Shown: piece after piece, positions 35,136 to 43,365 of the stretch | How the letters are laid out: the number at the start of each line of letters is the position of its first letter | Position numbering within the stretch: position 1 is the first letter of the stretch | Origin: Terriglobia bacterium | GTDB taxonomy: Bacteria; Acidobacteriota; Terriglobia; Terriglobales; Acidobacteriaceae | Direction: 5' to 3' | Length of the DNA stretch: 64,000 nt | Assembly (NCBI GenBank): GCA_020072645.1 | Contig: JAIQGK010000016.1 | Span: forward strand, 82,221 to 146,220 | The notes under the pieces: model-generated | Databases searched by the model: none | The model's input: only the letters and a program-made list of their open reading frames with translations | What the model was told of the DNA's origin: nothing | Program-made: the position numbers and the translations under genes

Positions 35136-35654
35136 ATGTTTAAAAAGCTACAGGTCTCATTGATTTGCAAGTTTGCCCGCAAGCGCCTGGGCAAAGATAT
35201 TGCTCCGCTCGGAACAATCGCCACGCACCCTGACGTGCTGATTCCTTACACTAAGTTCAGCATGGCGCTGGAGAAAACCAACCTGGTTCCAGCCAAGCTG
35301 AAAGTGCTGGGCCAGATCCGCGCGGCCAAGCTGGTGGAATGTCCTTTTTGAATCGACATTAACTCTGCCGGTGGCAGACGCGCAGGCTTGAGTGACGATC
35401 AGATCCGCAACCTGAACTGGTACGCGGAAAGTAACCTTTTTTCTCCCGACGAAAAACTGGTGCTGGAGCTGGCGGACGCCATTACAGCGACACCAGCGAA
35501 GGTGACTCCTGAACTGCGCCAGCGGCTGCAACAGCGGTTTTCAACTCCGCAACTGGTGGAACTGGCCGCGGCCATTGCGTGGGAGAATTATCGGGCGCGA
35601 TCAAATCGGGTGTTTGGATTTGGGAGTGAGGGGTTTTATAAAACGAAACCCTGA
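35136..35654 (+). CDS. AhpD/carboxymuconolactone-decarboxylase-like selenoprotein (UGA = Sec72)
   Basis: Read through the TGA at 35349-35351 the frame gives 172 residues in one AhpD-like domain. The TGA falls at the second position of the redox motif: C69-P-F-U72, followed by IDINSA and then RRAGLSDDQI, exactly the CxxC-I-D-x-x-S-A context of this family, where the codon would normally be Cys. The 100 codons after the TGA are open, continue the family (FSPDEKLVLELADAI, LVELAAAIAWENYRARS) and end in a normal TGA. A perfect six-base-pair stem with a GGT loop starts 12 bases downstream (35364-35378), meeting bacterial SECIS rules. It is likely a cytoplasmic thiol/peroxide reductase. The alternative, a nonsense mutation of TGC or TGT, does not explain the hairpin. 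It sits directly after lepB. Confidence 0.8.
35364..35378 (+). promoter_or_regulatory. Bacterial SECIS-like hairpin
   Basis: TCTGCC-GGT-GGCAGA: six perfect pairs closed by a three-base loop whose first two bases are G. The loop begins 18 bases after the UGA, inside the 16-37 base window accepted for bacterial SECIS elements. It lies within the reading frame, as bacterial SECIS elements do. Confidence 0.75.
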
Positions 35655-35835
35655 AGCATCATTGTTGCGTTAACGCAGCCCATGTGGAGAAAACTCTCAG
35701 ACCCTGTTCCACTCCGACTAGCCAGTCGCGAACGACAGATTTCGCCAGACTAATGGAATCTTCTTATTCCAGAGCTGAGGCAGAGCAGGTCCCTCGATTT
35801 TGTGTCGACGTTGCTGTGAATCAGAGCGGCTGCGA

Positions 35836-36345
35836 TTATTTGGGCTTGGAGGCGTTCGAGGTAGATTCTTGTGGCACAGGCACTCTTGCCTGTGCGATTT
35901 TCTGCATCCAAACCCATTTGTATTGGCCGGGCCGCTTAGCAAGTCCAGCATTAATCGGATTGGCAAAAATGTACTCCAACTTGTCCTGAAACTCTCCAGC
36001 ACGCATGATTCTGTCAAATGATTCATCCTGCCAGAGCTGACCACGTCTATTCAGCAATTTATTGATGTTGCGTGCTGAAACTCCTTTGATCCCTTTCATG
36101 ATCTCAGCAAGAGAAAACGGATAACCATTCTCGTCTTCCAGCGCAGTAAAGAGAAGATGAATGTGGGTTGGCATGATCACACATGCGTGCAATTCAATTT
36201 TTCTTCCATTCTCAAAAAGACAATGCCGCAGAGCAATTGATCGCGCAGCCGGAGGCAGATACGGATATGTCCAGACGCGGAAAGTCACAAAGTAGGTTGC
36301 ATTGAACGCTTCGATGTGCGGCAGGTTTCTTTTATAGCGGTGCAT
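35836..36345 (-). CDS. REP-associated tyrosine transposase (RAYT, Y1/IS200-like)
   Basis: 169 residues of the TnpA-REP family. The HUH motif is HACVIMPTHIHLLF (about 52-66), preceded by ATYFVTFRVW; the catalytic Tyr region is RIMRAGEFQDKLEYIFANPINAGL (about 112-138), with the W-Q-D-E-S-F-D-R motif before it. It would nick and move the palindromic REP elements lying on both sides (35874-35895; 36388-36409 and 36436-36455). Its last ~20 codons run through the left palindrome. No resolvase or accessory gene is present. Confidence 0.92.
   Translation of the reverse strand: MHRYKRNLPHIEAFNATYFVTFRVWTYPYLPPAARSIALRHCLFENGRKIELHACVIMPTHIHLLFTALEDENGYPFSLAEIMKGIKGVSARNINKLLNRRGQLWQDESFDRIMRAGEFQDKLEYIFANPINAGLAKRPGQYKWVWMQKIAQARVPVPQESTSNASKPK
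35874..35895. repeat. REP palindrome, left of RAYT
   Basis: GCACAGGCA and TGCCTGTGC pair around CTCT, preceded by GTG (a GTGG foot typical of REP elements). It overlaps the 3' coding end of the RAYT gene. Confidence 0.8.
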
Positions 36346-36387
36346 CTTCGGTGTCTGGGTGCTTCATTTCTTGGGCCCTAATTAGTG

Positions 36388-36409
36388 GCACAGACACTCC
36401 TGTCTGTGC
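36388..36409. repeat. REP palindrome, right copy 1
   Basis: GCACAGACA and TGTCTGTGC pair around CTCC, with the same GTG foot. Compensating changes in both arms relative to the left copy show selection for the hairpin. Confidence 0.8.
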
Positions 36410-36435
36410 CTAAATATCCTGCTACAGGAAACGGT

Positions 36436-36460
36436 CACAGGCAAGAGTGCCTGTGCCACA
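36436..36460. repeat. REP palindrome, right copy 2 (inverted)
   Basis: CACAGGCA-AGAG-TGCCTGTG followed by CCACA: the reverse complement of the left REP including its GTGG foot. With copy 1 it forms an inverted REP pair (a BIME-like unit) upstream of the RAYT start. Confidence 0.8.
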
Positions 36461-36682
36461 AAATCATAGAGCAGGTCCCTCTGGTCCTATGAGTCTGCTG
36501 AAGAAAGCGCGGCCTCCTGACGGATCCTCTGGGATGACTGTCGTTGATTTTGGATTTATGCTCTTCGCGGCGAGAATCTCGTCGAGCGCCTCTCCACAAA
36601 TAGCTACCCCCAAGCAGCAGCCCTCGATTGTCGCCAAACCTGCGCAGCATCGAATGAATCCAATCAGTCAAGGATTTACCAT

Positions 36683-37399
36683 ATGCGCGCCAGCAACCTT
36701 GCACTAGCTCAGCCTCGCTCCAGAACAATTCATCGAGAACAAATTTCACCGGAAGCCAGGCGTTGCCGCAAAAAATTTCTGCGCTTCTTTCCAGGCGGTT
36801 TCGAGGATGAAACGTATCTCGCGTGGGAACGCGATTACAAATGGAATGCCAATCGCGAATGGGACCGCATGCTGAATCAGGCTGTTTACTCAGCATTGCT
36901 GCGCGAAGGCAATTATGCTGAGGTCGCGTTGCGCGCGGTAAGGATTGAAGCGCGGACAAACCTGATTTTTTCATTCGAGAAGATGGCGCTGCGCGATGCC
37001 GTAAAATCGGACGCGGGTGCGCGCATGTTTGCCATCGGGCTGTATGACTTTCTCCACGGCAAGGGAAAGATGCAGGAGCGGTTTGAGCGATGGTGCGATG
37101 TGGTGGCGAGGCTGCCACGCAAGCAGACGCGCGTCTTAACGTGGCCCATTGTGACCGTATTCGGTTTTCTGGCGCAGCCCGAAAAGCACATCTTCCTTAA
37201 GCCCAACGTCACGCGAACCGCTGCCCGTGAATATGGCTTTCCGTTTCATTATCAGTCGCGGCCGGAATGGAAGACCTATGCGAGCTGTCTGGATTTTGTC
37301 GCTACAGTGCGGGACGATGTTGCGGACCTTGGCCCGCGGGACATGATCGACTTGCAGTCATTTATCTGGGTGCAGGGATCAAGCGAATATGACGAGTAG
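36683..37399 (+). CDS. Unknown protein
   Basis: 238 residues with AAGGA seven bases before the ATG. An N-terminal basic segment leads into a helical region (GFEDETYLAWERDYKWNANR, WDRMLNQAVYSALLREGNY, AVRIEARTNLIFSFEKMALRDA, MFAIGLYDFLHGKG) and a C-terminal domain with TWPIVTVFGFLAQPEKHIFLKPN and a Tyr/Phe-rich stretch. No signal or membrane helix. I do not recognise a family name, but the composition and evenly spaced secondary structure mark it as a real protein. It is convergent to the permease gene. Confidence 0.75.
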   Translation: MRASNLALAQPRSRTIHREQISPEARRCRKKFLRFFPGGFEDETYLAWERDYKWNANREWDRMLNQAVYSALLREGNYAEVALRAVRIEARTNLIFSFEKMALRDAVKSDAGARMFAIGLYDFLHGKGKMQERFERWCDVVARLPRKQTRVLTWPIVTVFGFLAQPEKHIFLKPNVTRTAAREYGFPFHYQSRPEWKTYASCLDFVATVRDDVADLGPRDMIDLQSFIWVQGSSEYDE

Positions 37400-37403
37400 C
37401 TGT

Positions 37404-39872
37404 TTAACTGCAACGCAGGCAAACCATGGGATCGATGCGCGTCGCGCGGCGCGCTGGGATATAGCTGGCAACCATGGCAACGATCGTCAGGAGCACGGCA
37501 ACTAAAATGAACGTGAGCGGGTCAGTTGGTTTCACGCCGTAGAGAAGACCGCTGATAAGATGACCGAAAGCGAACGCGGCGACCATGCCGATTGCCACGC
37601 CGGTAAGAGCCAGCGTCATGCCCTGCTTCACCACCAGCCTGAGCACGGTGGGCTGCGTGGCGCCAAGCGCCATGCGGATGCCGATTTCCCGCGTGCCTTG
37701 ATTCACAAGATAGGCCATGACCCCGTAAATGCCGATTGTGGCGAGAACCAGCGCGAAAGCCGCAAACAACGCCAATAAAACAGCGGTGAAGCGCCGTCGT
37801 GCAAGAGAGTCCGCGACGCGCTGGTCCATGGTGACAACGTTGTAAAGCGGAAGATCGTGGTCCACTTCATGCAGTTCATGGTTTATAGCGGACGTGAGAG
37901 ATGCGGGATCAGTGGTTGTGCGCACCACCAGATTTAGCAATCGGCTGATGTACTGGCCGTGCGGCATATAAAACGCAAGGCGTGAATCAGAATCCAGCGT
38001 TTCTTGTTTGATGCGGCCAACCACGCCAATCACGGTGGCCCAGACCGGCGGGGCCTTCAGGTCTGTGAAACTGATGCGCTTGCCCAGGGGGTCTTGATTG
38101 GGCCAGAGCTGACTGGCCATGAATTCATCCACTATCACAACACGCGGTTTGTCCATGGTGTCTTCATCGTTAAAGTAACGCCCCTTGAGCAGCGGAATCT
38201 GCATGGTTTCAAAATAATGGCCGGCGACAACGCGCTCATCGGCATTGATAAATTTTTCCCCCGGCGGAGGCACGCGTCCTTCCACGATAATAGGCCCCCA
38301 CGCGAGCATACCGCTCAGAGGCAGGGAAGATACAGCACCGGCGGAGGTCACGCCCGGCAGGTGCTCCAGGTTGTCCAGAAATCGGATACAGGTGTCGTGA
38401 TTTGCTTTTTGATCTTTGTACTTGTCGCCGCTCAGCGCCAGCTCCACCGTCAAGACATTGGAAGGATTAAATCCGGGATCGACAAGTTGCAGCAGGATAA
38501 AGCTGCGGAGCAGCAGTCCGGCCACAATGAGCACCACCACGGAGATGGACAATTCAGCAATGACCAGGATCCGGCGCAGATTGTTGCCGCGTCCCCACAT
38601 CGCGCTTGCGCCTGCCGAACCGCGTTCAGAATCCTTGAGCCTGGCGAGCATATCAACACGCGTCATCCGCAACGCCGGAGCAAGGCCAAAGAGAATACCC
38701 GATGCCACCGAGATGAAGAGGGTAAACAACAGCGCGTCACCGCGAATCCCGATCTCATCCAGGCGCGGGACGCTTTTGGGGCCAAGCACATGCGTCCAAT
38801 GAATGCTCATAAACGCAAAAAGCACGCCGAGCGCGCCGCCGCAAAGCGCAAGCAGCATGCTTTCCGTCAGCAACTGGCGCATCACGTGACGCGTGGTCGC
38901 ACCCATGGCCGTGCGGATCGCGATTTCTCTTTGCCGTCCTACGGCGCGTGAAAGCAAAAGGTTGGCAACATTCACGCATGCAATCAGCAGCACGCATCCA
39001 ACAGCCGCCAGCAATAGCCACAAAGTATGGCGTACATTGCCCACAACCTGTTCCAGCAGCGGCAGAATAATGAACGTGAGCCCCCCATTGGGTGGATAGA
39101 CGTCCGGATGGTCCTGGCGAAGGCGGGCCGTGATGGTGTTCATCTCGGCGCGTGCTTCCTCAAGAGTCACGCCGGGTTTGAGCTTGGCAACAACGTTGTA
39201 ACCCTCATACCCGCGGTCCGTGGCAAAAGTGGGAAACTGCGGCATGGGAAGAAACAGGTCGGAATGCTCCGCGGAATCCAGTGTTGGCAGGACCTCTCGC
39301 GGAAGAGAGAAGTCCTTCGGCAAGACCCCGACAATCTCATACTGGTGAGTGTTAATAATGATGTGCCTGCCCACCATGTGGGGATCTAGTCCGTACCGGC
39401 GCGCCCATATTCCATAACCAAGAATCGCAACGTTGGGGCCGCCATAGAGGTCATCATCCGGATTAAAAAGCCGGCCCTGGATGGGACGCACGCCAAACAT
39501 CGGCAGCAGGTTGCTGCTCACACGGATCACACCCACTCGTTCCGGTTCGCCATCGCCGGTAATGTTGTAATTGCCGCCCACGGCCACGGCCACCTGCTCA
39601 AACACGTGGTTGTTGTTCTTGATGTCAAGATACTGCGCGGTGGAAAACCAGTCTTGCGGGATTCCCAGCCCTGGCGACGAGTTCCACAGAATCACCAGGC
39701 GGTCAGCATCTTTATACGGCAGGGGACGAAGGAGCAACGCGCTGGTAATGCTGAAAATGGTCGTCGTGGCGCCTATGCCAATGGCCAATGACAAAATGGC
39801 AGCCGCGATAAATGCCGGACTCTTGCCAAAGGCCCTTAAAGCGTATCGGAGATCACGTGCCAGGTTGGACAT
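37404..39872 (-). CDS. MacB/FtsX-like ABC permease, acidobacterial orphan type
   Basis: 822 residues. A membrane helix near residues 20-42 (FIAAAILSLAIGIGATTTIFSI) is followed by a large periplasmic MacB-PCD domain (about 50-255), three membrane helices ending in the FtsX domain near 280-410, a second periplasmic domain (about 460-665) and a second FtsX domain (about 695-815, ALFAAFALVLATIGIYGVMAYLV...GTREIGIRMALGA). The duplicated layout with no ATPase gene nearby is that of the acidobacterial duplicated orphan permeases. It presumably partners with an ATPase encoded elsewhere. Confidence 0.93.
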   Translation of the reverse strand: MSNLARDLRYALRAFGKSPAFIAAAILSLAIGIGATTTIFSITSALLLRPLPYKDADRLVILWNSSPGLGIPQDWFSTAQYLDIKNNNHVFEQVAVAVGGNYNITGDGEPERVGVIRVSSNLLPMFGVRPIQGRLFNPDDDLYGGPNVAILGYGIWARRYGLDPHMVGRHIIINTHQYEIVGVLPKDFSLPREVLPTLDSAEHSDLFLPMPQFPTFATDRGYEGYNVVAKLKPGVTLEEARAEMNTITARLRQDHPDVYPPNGGLTFIILPLLEQVVGNVRHTLWLLLAAVGCVLLIACVNVANLLLSRAVGRQREIAIRTAMGATTRHVMRQLLTESMLLALCGGALGVLFAFMSIHWTHVLGPKSVPRLDEIGIRGDALLFTLFISVASGILFGLAPALRMTRVDMLARLKDSERGSAGASAMWGRGNNLRRILVIAELSISVVVLIVAGLLLRSFILLQLVDPGFNPSNVLTVELALSGDKYKDQKANHDTCIRFLDNLEHLPGVTSAGAVSSLPLSGMLAWGPIIVEGRVPPPGEKFINADERVVAGHYFETMQIPLLKGRYFNDEDTMDKPRVVIVDEFMASQLWPNQDPLGKRISFTDLKAPPVWATVIGVVGRIKQETLDSDSRLAFYMPHGQYISRLLNLVVRTTTDPASLTSAINHELHEVDHDLPLYNVVTMDQRVADSLARRRFTAVLLALFAAFALVLATIGIYGVMAYLVNQGTREIGIRMALGATQPTVLRLVVKQGMTLALTGVAIGMVAAFAFGHLISGLLYGVKPTDPLTFILVAVLLTIVAMVASYIPARRATRIDPMVCLRCS

Positions 39873-40087
39873 TGCGGAAAGTTATCGTAACATGACTTCC
39901 GCCCGATTCCCCATCCCCCAGGATTCTAAAGTACTTAAGTAATTAAGTGCCTGGGGAATGCTCGTGCGCCACCGCCCTCGGTCGTGGGCGGATTGTGGCG
40001 AAGGCATGCCTGAGTACTTACATGCATTGGTTGCTTCCCGCAGCTTCTGTTCTTTGTTTTGCCCGGCCCCTGTGGAATAAGTAACGA
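39873..40087. other. Intergenic stretch between permease and transposase remnant
   Basis: Contains TACTTAAGTAATTAAGTGCC, a short AT-rich near-palindrome (39931-39950), then sequence without supportable frames. A minus-strand frame at 39935-40234 has no ribosome site and is treated as chance. Confidence 0.4.
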
Positions 40088-40243
40088 ACCACCAACTTCA
40101 TTGAGCGCTGCTTCGTGGAAGTCCGGAGCCGCACCCGGCCTATGGTCTGGTTCGTCAACGCGGGGAGCGGGGACCGAATTCTTTACTCCATTCTCCAGAG
40201 ATTCAACCTGAAATGGAAAAATCGCGCTCTCCAAATGTTTTAC
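40088..40243 (+). pseudogene. Remnant of an IS256/Mutator-type transposase C-terminus
   Basis: In one frame the sequence reads TTNFIERCFVEVRSRTRPM followed by FVNAGSGDRILYSILQRFN and KWKNRALQM, the C-terminal pattern of Mutator-family transposases (TTNxIERxFxEVRxRTRPM and a late N-x-x-W-K/R). A stop codon lies immediately upstream in frame and no catalytic part remains. No terminal inverted repeats are visible. It sits 130 bases before tRNA-Met. Confidence 0.6.
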
Positions 40244-40369
40244 ACAGACAGCTTGATCACCCAGATACGGGTGATGTTTGACATCGGAAATCGAACGACT
40301 TTACAATCAAATCTGCTGCCGACGCCAGGTCGCGCAGCTTGTTTTTTGTCCCGTTTCCCCTCACCTTTT

Positions 40370-40446
40370 GGCGGTGTAGCTCAGGTGGTTAGAGCGACGG
40401 TCTCATAATCCGTAGGTCGTAGGTTCGAGTCCTACCGCCGCCACCA
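40370..40446 (+). tRNA. tRNA-Met (CAT)
   Basis: 77 bases including encoded CCA. Acceptor GGCGGTG pairs with CGCCGCC (one G-U), the D-arm is AGCTC..GAGC, the anticodon loop CTCATAA gives CAT, and the T-arm is GTAGG-TTCGAGT-CCTAC. One T-T mismatch closes the anticodon stem. The GG start and paired first base mark it as an elongator Met or Ile2 (CAT) rather than an initiator; the lysidine-type Ile identity cannot be excluded from sequence alone. Confidence 0.9.
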
Positions 40447-40766
40447 AAGAATATGACTCCAATTTTTCATCCGTCGCTCGGTGAGCGCGCGTGGTGAGCG
40501 CCGTATTGCGCGAACCCGGCGCGAGGGCGCAGCCCCTCAGAAAAAAGCCCCGACGGTCTCATAATCCGTAGGTCGTAGGTTCGAGTCCTACCGCCGCCAC
40601 CAAAGAATATGACTCCAATTTTCATCCGTCGCTCGGGTGAGCGCCTGGGGTGAGCGCCGTATTGCGCGAACCCAGCACGAGGGGCGTAGCCCCTCAGAAA
40701 AAAGCCCCGACGGTCTCATAATCCGTAGGTCGTAGGTTCGAGTCCTACCGCCACCACCAAAGAATT
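40395..40766 (+). repeat. 2.4 tandem copies of a ~156-bp unit containing the tRNA-Met 3' half
   Basis: Units start at 40395, 40551 and 40708 with CGACGGTCTCATAATCCGTA, run through the anticodon, T-arm and CCA, then (in the first two) about 105 bases ending AGCCCCTCAGAAAAAAGCCC. The second and third units contain tRNA 3' halves at 40551-40602 and 40708-40759 that lack the acceptor 5' strand and D-arm and cannot fold as tRNA. The third half carries one change in the acceptor 3' strand (CGCCACC). Confidence 0.9.
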
Positions 40767-40907
40767 TTTGGCTTTCCTTGCGTCCAGATGTAGGTCTGGT
40801 GACGCTTTATTGTGCCCATCCAGCTGCTTACGATTTTTCACCAGCAGCTTTCGATCTTGCCCCATTCAGCTCTGGATTCGCGGCACAATAGTTCTGGAGG
40901 GAAAATT

Positions 40908-41132
40908 ATGGCCAATATCACTCAGCCAAACCGCACTGATAAAGAAAACGAAAATTACTCATTCCGCTGCGCCGACGCCGGCTTTACCGGATGTTCCTGG
41001 GAAGCGAAAGGCTCCAGTCCGGATGAAGTACTGCGCAAAGCGGAGCAGCATGGCCGCGAGCAGCACAACCTGACGTCAATTGATGACGAAACTCGCGACA
41101 AAGTACGCAGCAAGATCCGTCACGCCGCCTGA
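40908..41132 (+). CDS. DUF1059 small protein
   Basis: 74 residues starting at an ATG with GGAGGG seven bases upstream. The core is FRCADAGFTGCSWEAKGSS and EVLRKAEQHGREQHNLTSI, the DUF1059 pattern with conserved Cys-x6-Cys and paired His. Cytoplasmic, possibly metal-binding; function unknown. A clean terminator follows at 41192-41219. Confidence 0.85.
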   Translation: MANITQPNRTDKENENYSFRCADAGFTGCSWEAKGSSPDEVLRKAEQHGREQHNLTSIDDETRDKVRSKIRHAA

Positions 41133-41191
41133 TAACCCATCGGCGTGAAATGCCACTCGAAGTCTCATGTCCTCGCAACCCTTCTCGTCTC

Positions 41192-41219
41192 GGCGGGCCT
41201 CGTCAGCCCGCCTTTTTTT
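41192..41219 (+). terminator. Rho-independent terminator after DUF1059 gene
   Basis: GGCGGGC and GCCCGCC pair around a seven-base loop and are followed by seven T residues. Confidence 0.85.
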
Positions 41220-41662
41220 GCATGACCATCCGGGACGAGTTCGAGCCGCAAGCGCAAAAATGAGAACGTAAACGCGACCAGACCGAGCTTTTGTCTTTAG
41301 GCGAGGGAAGACCGCAGCGGTTCAAAACTTTCGGCATATAAGACAAGTGTCAGGGCACGACTTTAGTCGTGCCGTCAAGCTTTCAGATTGATTGGGCTTT
41401 AGCCACTGAAAACACAACCGTCTCGGGCTTGACCCGGCATATGCGCCCTCAAGCGGTGTGAGCGCAGCGACATCCTTAATCTTTTTAAGACGAAGGGGCG
41501 AGGCCGGATTGCGCGCCGAGCCGCCTGAGACAGAAGCCTATAGAAGCCTATAGAGGACAATCCAAGCGATACTCATGGCGGTGTGAAGCGCAGCGAGACA
41601 ATGATCGGCTACAATCAAATGTTTTGCCGGGAACTTCCCCTAGCAGAGCTGAATCTCGACCC
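41220..41662. other. Gene-free region with relatives of the 273-bp repeat
   Basis: At 41345-41407 lies CAAGTGTCAGGGCACGACTT, an inverted AGTCGTGCC arm, and GATTGGGCTTTAGCCACTG: the palindromic first half of the unit found in tandem at 21137-21955, with compensating changes in the hairpin. Further right, GAAGCCTATA occurs twice in a row near 41535. No supportable gene. Confidence 0.6.
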
Positions 41663-42844
41663 ATGCTGCGCTACTTTACTGCCGGAGAATCGCACGGAGA
41701 GGGCCTTGTGGCTTTCCTGTCCGGTGTGCCCGCAGGTCTGGGCATTGATCTGGCATTTCTCAACCGTGAACTCTGGCGTCGTCAGCAGGGCTTTGGCCGC
41801 GGCGGACGCATGAAGATTGAGACCGATAAGGCCCACATTCTCTCCGGTGTGCGTCACGGCAAGACGATTGGTTCGCCGATTTCCATTCTGCTGGAGAATA
41901 AAGACTGGGCAAACTGGGAAGAGTCGCTGCCGGTGGAGTCCGGCGATCCTGATAAGCACAAGCGCGTCGCATCTCCGCGTCCCGGACACGCCGATCTTGC
42001 CGGCGCTCTGAAGTACAATTTTCCTGAAGCTCGATACATTTTGGAACGCGCTTCCGCTCGCGAATCCGCAGCGCGCGTCGCCATTGGCGCAATCGCCAAA
42101 CTCCTATTGCGCGAGCTTGGCATGGAAGTGCTCAGCCACGTGATCGCCGTAGGCAAGGCCACTCTGGCGAACGCCGAAGTGCCATGGGAAAAACTTCAGG
42201 AGCTGCATGCCAAGCCGGAAGTTCTGCTGAACTGCGCAGATGCCGATTCCGAGCAGCGCATGAAAGCTGAAGTCGATCACGCGCTGCGCACCGGAGACTC
42301 CATCGGCGGAGTCTTTGAGGTCGTCGCGCACAACGTACCTCCGGGCCTCGGTACCTTTGCCCAGTGGGACGAGCGCCTCGACGGCAGGCTGGCCATGTCC
42401 GTAATGTCATTGCAGGCAGTAAAAGCCGTCGAGATCGGCACAGGCGTTGAGTCGGCGCTTTCATTCGGCTCTGCCGTCCATGATGAAATTGGATACAACA
42501 AAAGCAGCGATGCGCACTTTACCGGCTTCACTCGCGCATCCAATCACGCGGGCGGAATTGAGGGCGGCATCTCCAACGGGCAAGACATTCTGGTGCGCGG
42601 CTATCTCAAGCCGATTTCAACTTTGCGGCGTCCGCTGGGCTCGGTGGATTTTGCCACGCGTGAGCCGGTCAAAGCCGCGTATGAGCGCTCCGATGTCTGC
42701 GTGGTCCCGGCTGCCGGCGTTGCCGCTGAGGCCATGGTGGCGCTCACCCTGGCGCGCTGCGCGCTGGAAAAGTTTGGCGGCGATTCCATCGTCGAAACGC
42801 GGCGAAATTTTGCCGGCTATCAACAACAATTGCGGGAGTTCTAG
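41663..42844 (+). CDS. aroC: Chorismate synthase
   Basis: 393 residues. N-terminal LRYFTAGESHGEGL (signature 1), RVASPRPGHADLAGALKY (substrate/FMN site), GDSIGGVFEV, and the C-terminal ASNHAGGIEGGISNGQDI and RSDVCVVPAAGVAAEAMVA blocks are all present. It converts EPSP to chorismate, the last common step of aromatic synthesis. The ATG at 41663 begins directly before the signature; a frame extension to 41624 is unlikely. It is followed eight bases later by def, in an operon with fmt and rsmB. Confidence 0.97.
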   Translation: MLRYFTAGESHGEGLVAFLSGVPAGLGIDLAFLNRELWRRQQGFGRGGRMKIETDKAHILSGVRHGKTIGSPISILLENKDWANWEESLPVESGDPDKHKRVASPRPGHADLAGALKYNFPEARYILERASARESAARVAIGAIAKLLLRELGMEVLSHVIAVGKATLANAEVPWEKLQELHAKPEVLLNCADADSEQRMKAEVDHALRTGDSIGGVFEVVAHNVPPGLGTFAQWDERLDGRLAMSVMSLQAVKAVEIGTGVESALSFGSAVHDEIGYNKSSDAHFTGFTRASNHAGGIEGGISNGQDILVRGYLKPISTLRRPLGSVDFATREPVKAAYERSDVCVVPAAGVAAEAMVALTLARCALEKFGGDSIVETRRNFAGYQQQLREF

Positions 42845-42852
42845 CAGAACGA

Positions 42853-43365
42853 ATGATTTATCCAATCGTAGTCTATGGTGATCCGGTGCTGGAAAGGCCT
42901 GCTGAACCGGTCACAGAATTTAATGCTGAGCTGAAGAAGCTGGTCGATGACATGTTTGAATCCATGTACGCGGCACACGGTGTTGGGCTGGCGGCGCCGC
43001 AGATTGGCATTGGCAAGCGCATCGCCGTCATTGACACCACATTCAAAGAAGATCCCAACGCCAAACTCGTTCTGGTGAATCCGGAAGTTATTGGCCGTGA
43101 AGGCAAGCAGAACGGACAGGAAGGCTGCCTGAGCCTGCCTGATTTCCGTGAGAACGTCACGCGAGCCAACATCGTGACTGTCCGCGCGCAGGATGTAGAA
43201 GGGAACTGGTTTGAAAAGACCGGCGACGATCTGCTTGCCCGCGCCTTCCTGCATGAAATTGATCATCTGAATGGCAGGCTGTTTATCAGCCACGTGAGCG
43301 CGCTCAAGCGTGACCTGATCAAGCGCAAAATCAAAAAGCTGGTGCGCGCCGGCGAGTGGGCATGA
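42853..43365 (+). CDS. def: Peptide deformylase
   Basis: 170 residues with all three PDF motifs: GVGLAAPQIG (about 43-52), EGCLSLP (about 94-100) and the metal-binding HEIDHLNG (about 135-142). It removes the formyl group from nascent proteins. The start is eight bases after aroC and the stop overlaps fmt by three bases, so def and fmt, which remove and add the formyl group, are co-translated. Confidence 0.97.
   Translation: MIYPIVVYGDPVLERPAEPVTEFNAELKKLVDDMFESMYAAHGVGLAAPQIGIGKRIAVIDTTFKEDPNAKLVLVNPEVIGREGKQNGQEGCLSLPDFRENVTRANIVTVRAQDVEGNWFEKTGDDLLARAFLHEIDHLNGRLFISHVSALKRDLIKRKIKKLVRAGEWA

Noticed and set aside
35136..35654. Treating the AhpD-like gene as a simple nonsense-mutated pseudogene
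   Set aside because: The UGA is exactly at the redox position, the downstream frame is intact and a SECIS-like hairpin is at the right distance.
36435..37118. 227-codon minus-strand frame opposite the unknown gene at 36683
   Set aside because: Arg/His/Pro-rich antisense shadow that also crosses a REP palindrome; the plus-strand gene has a good ribosome site.
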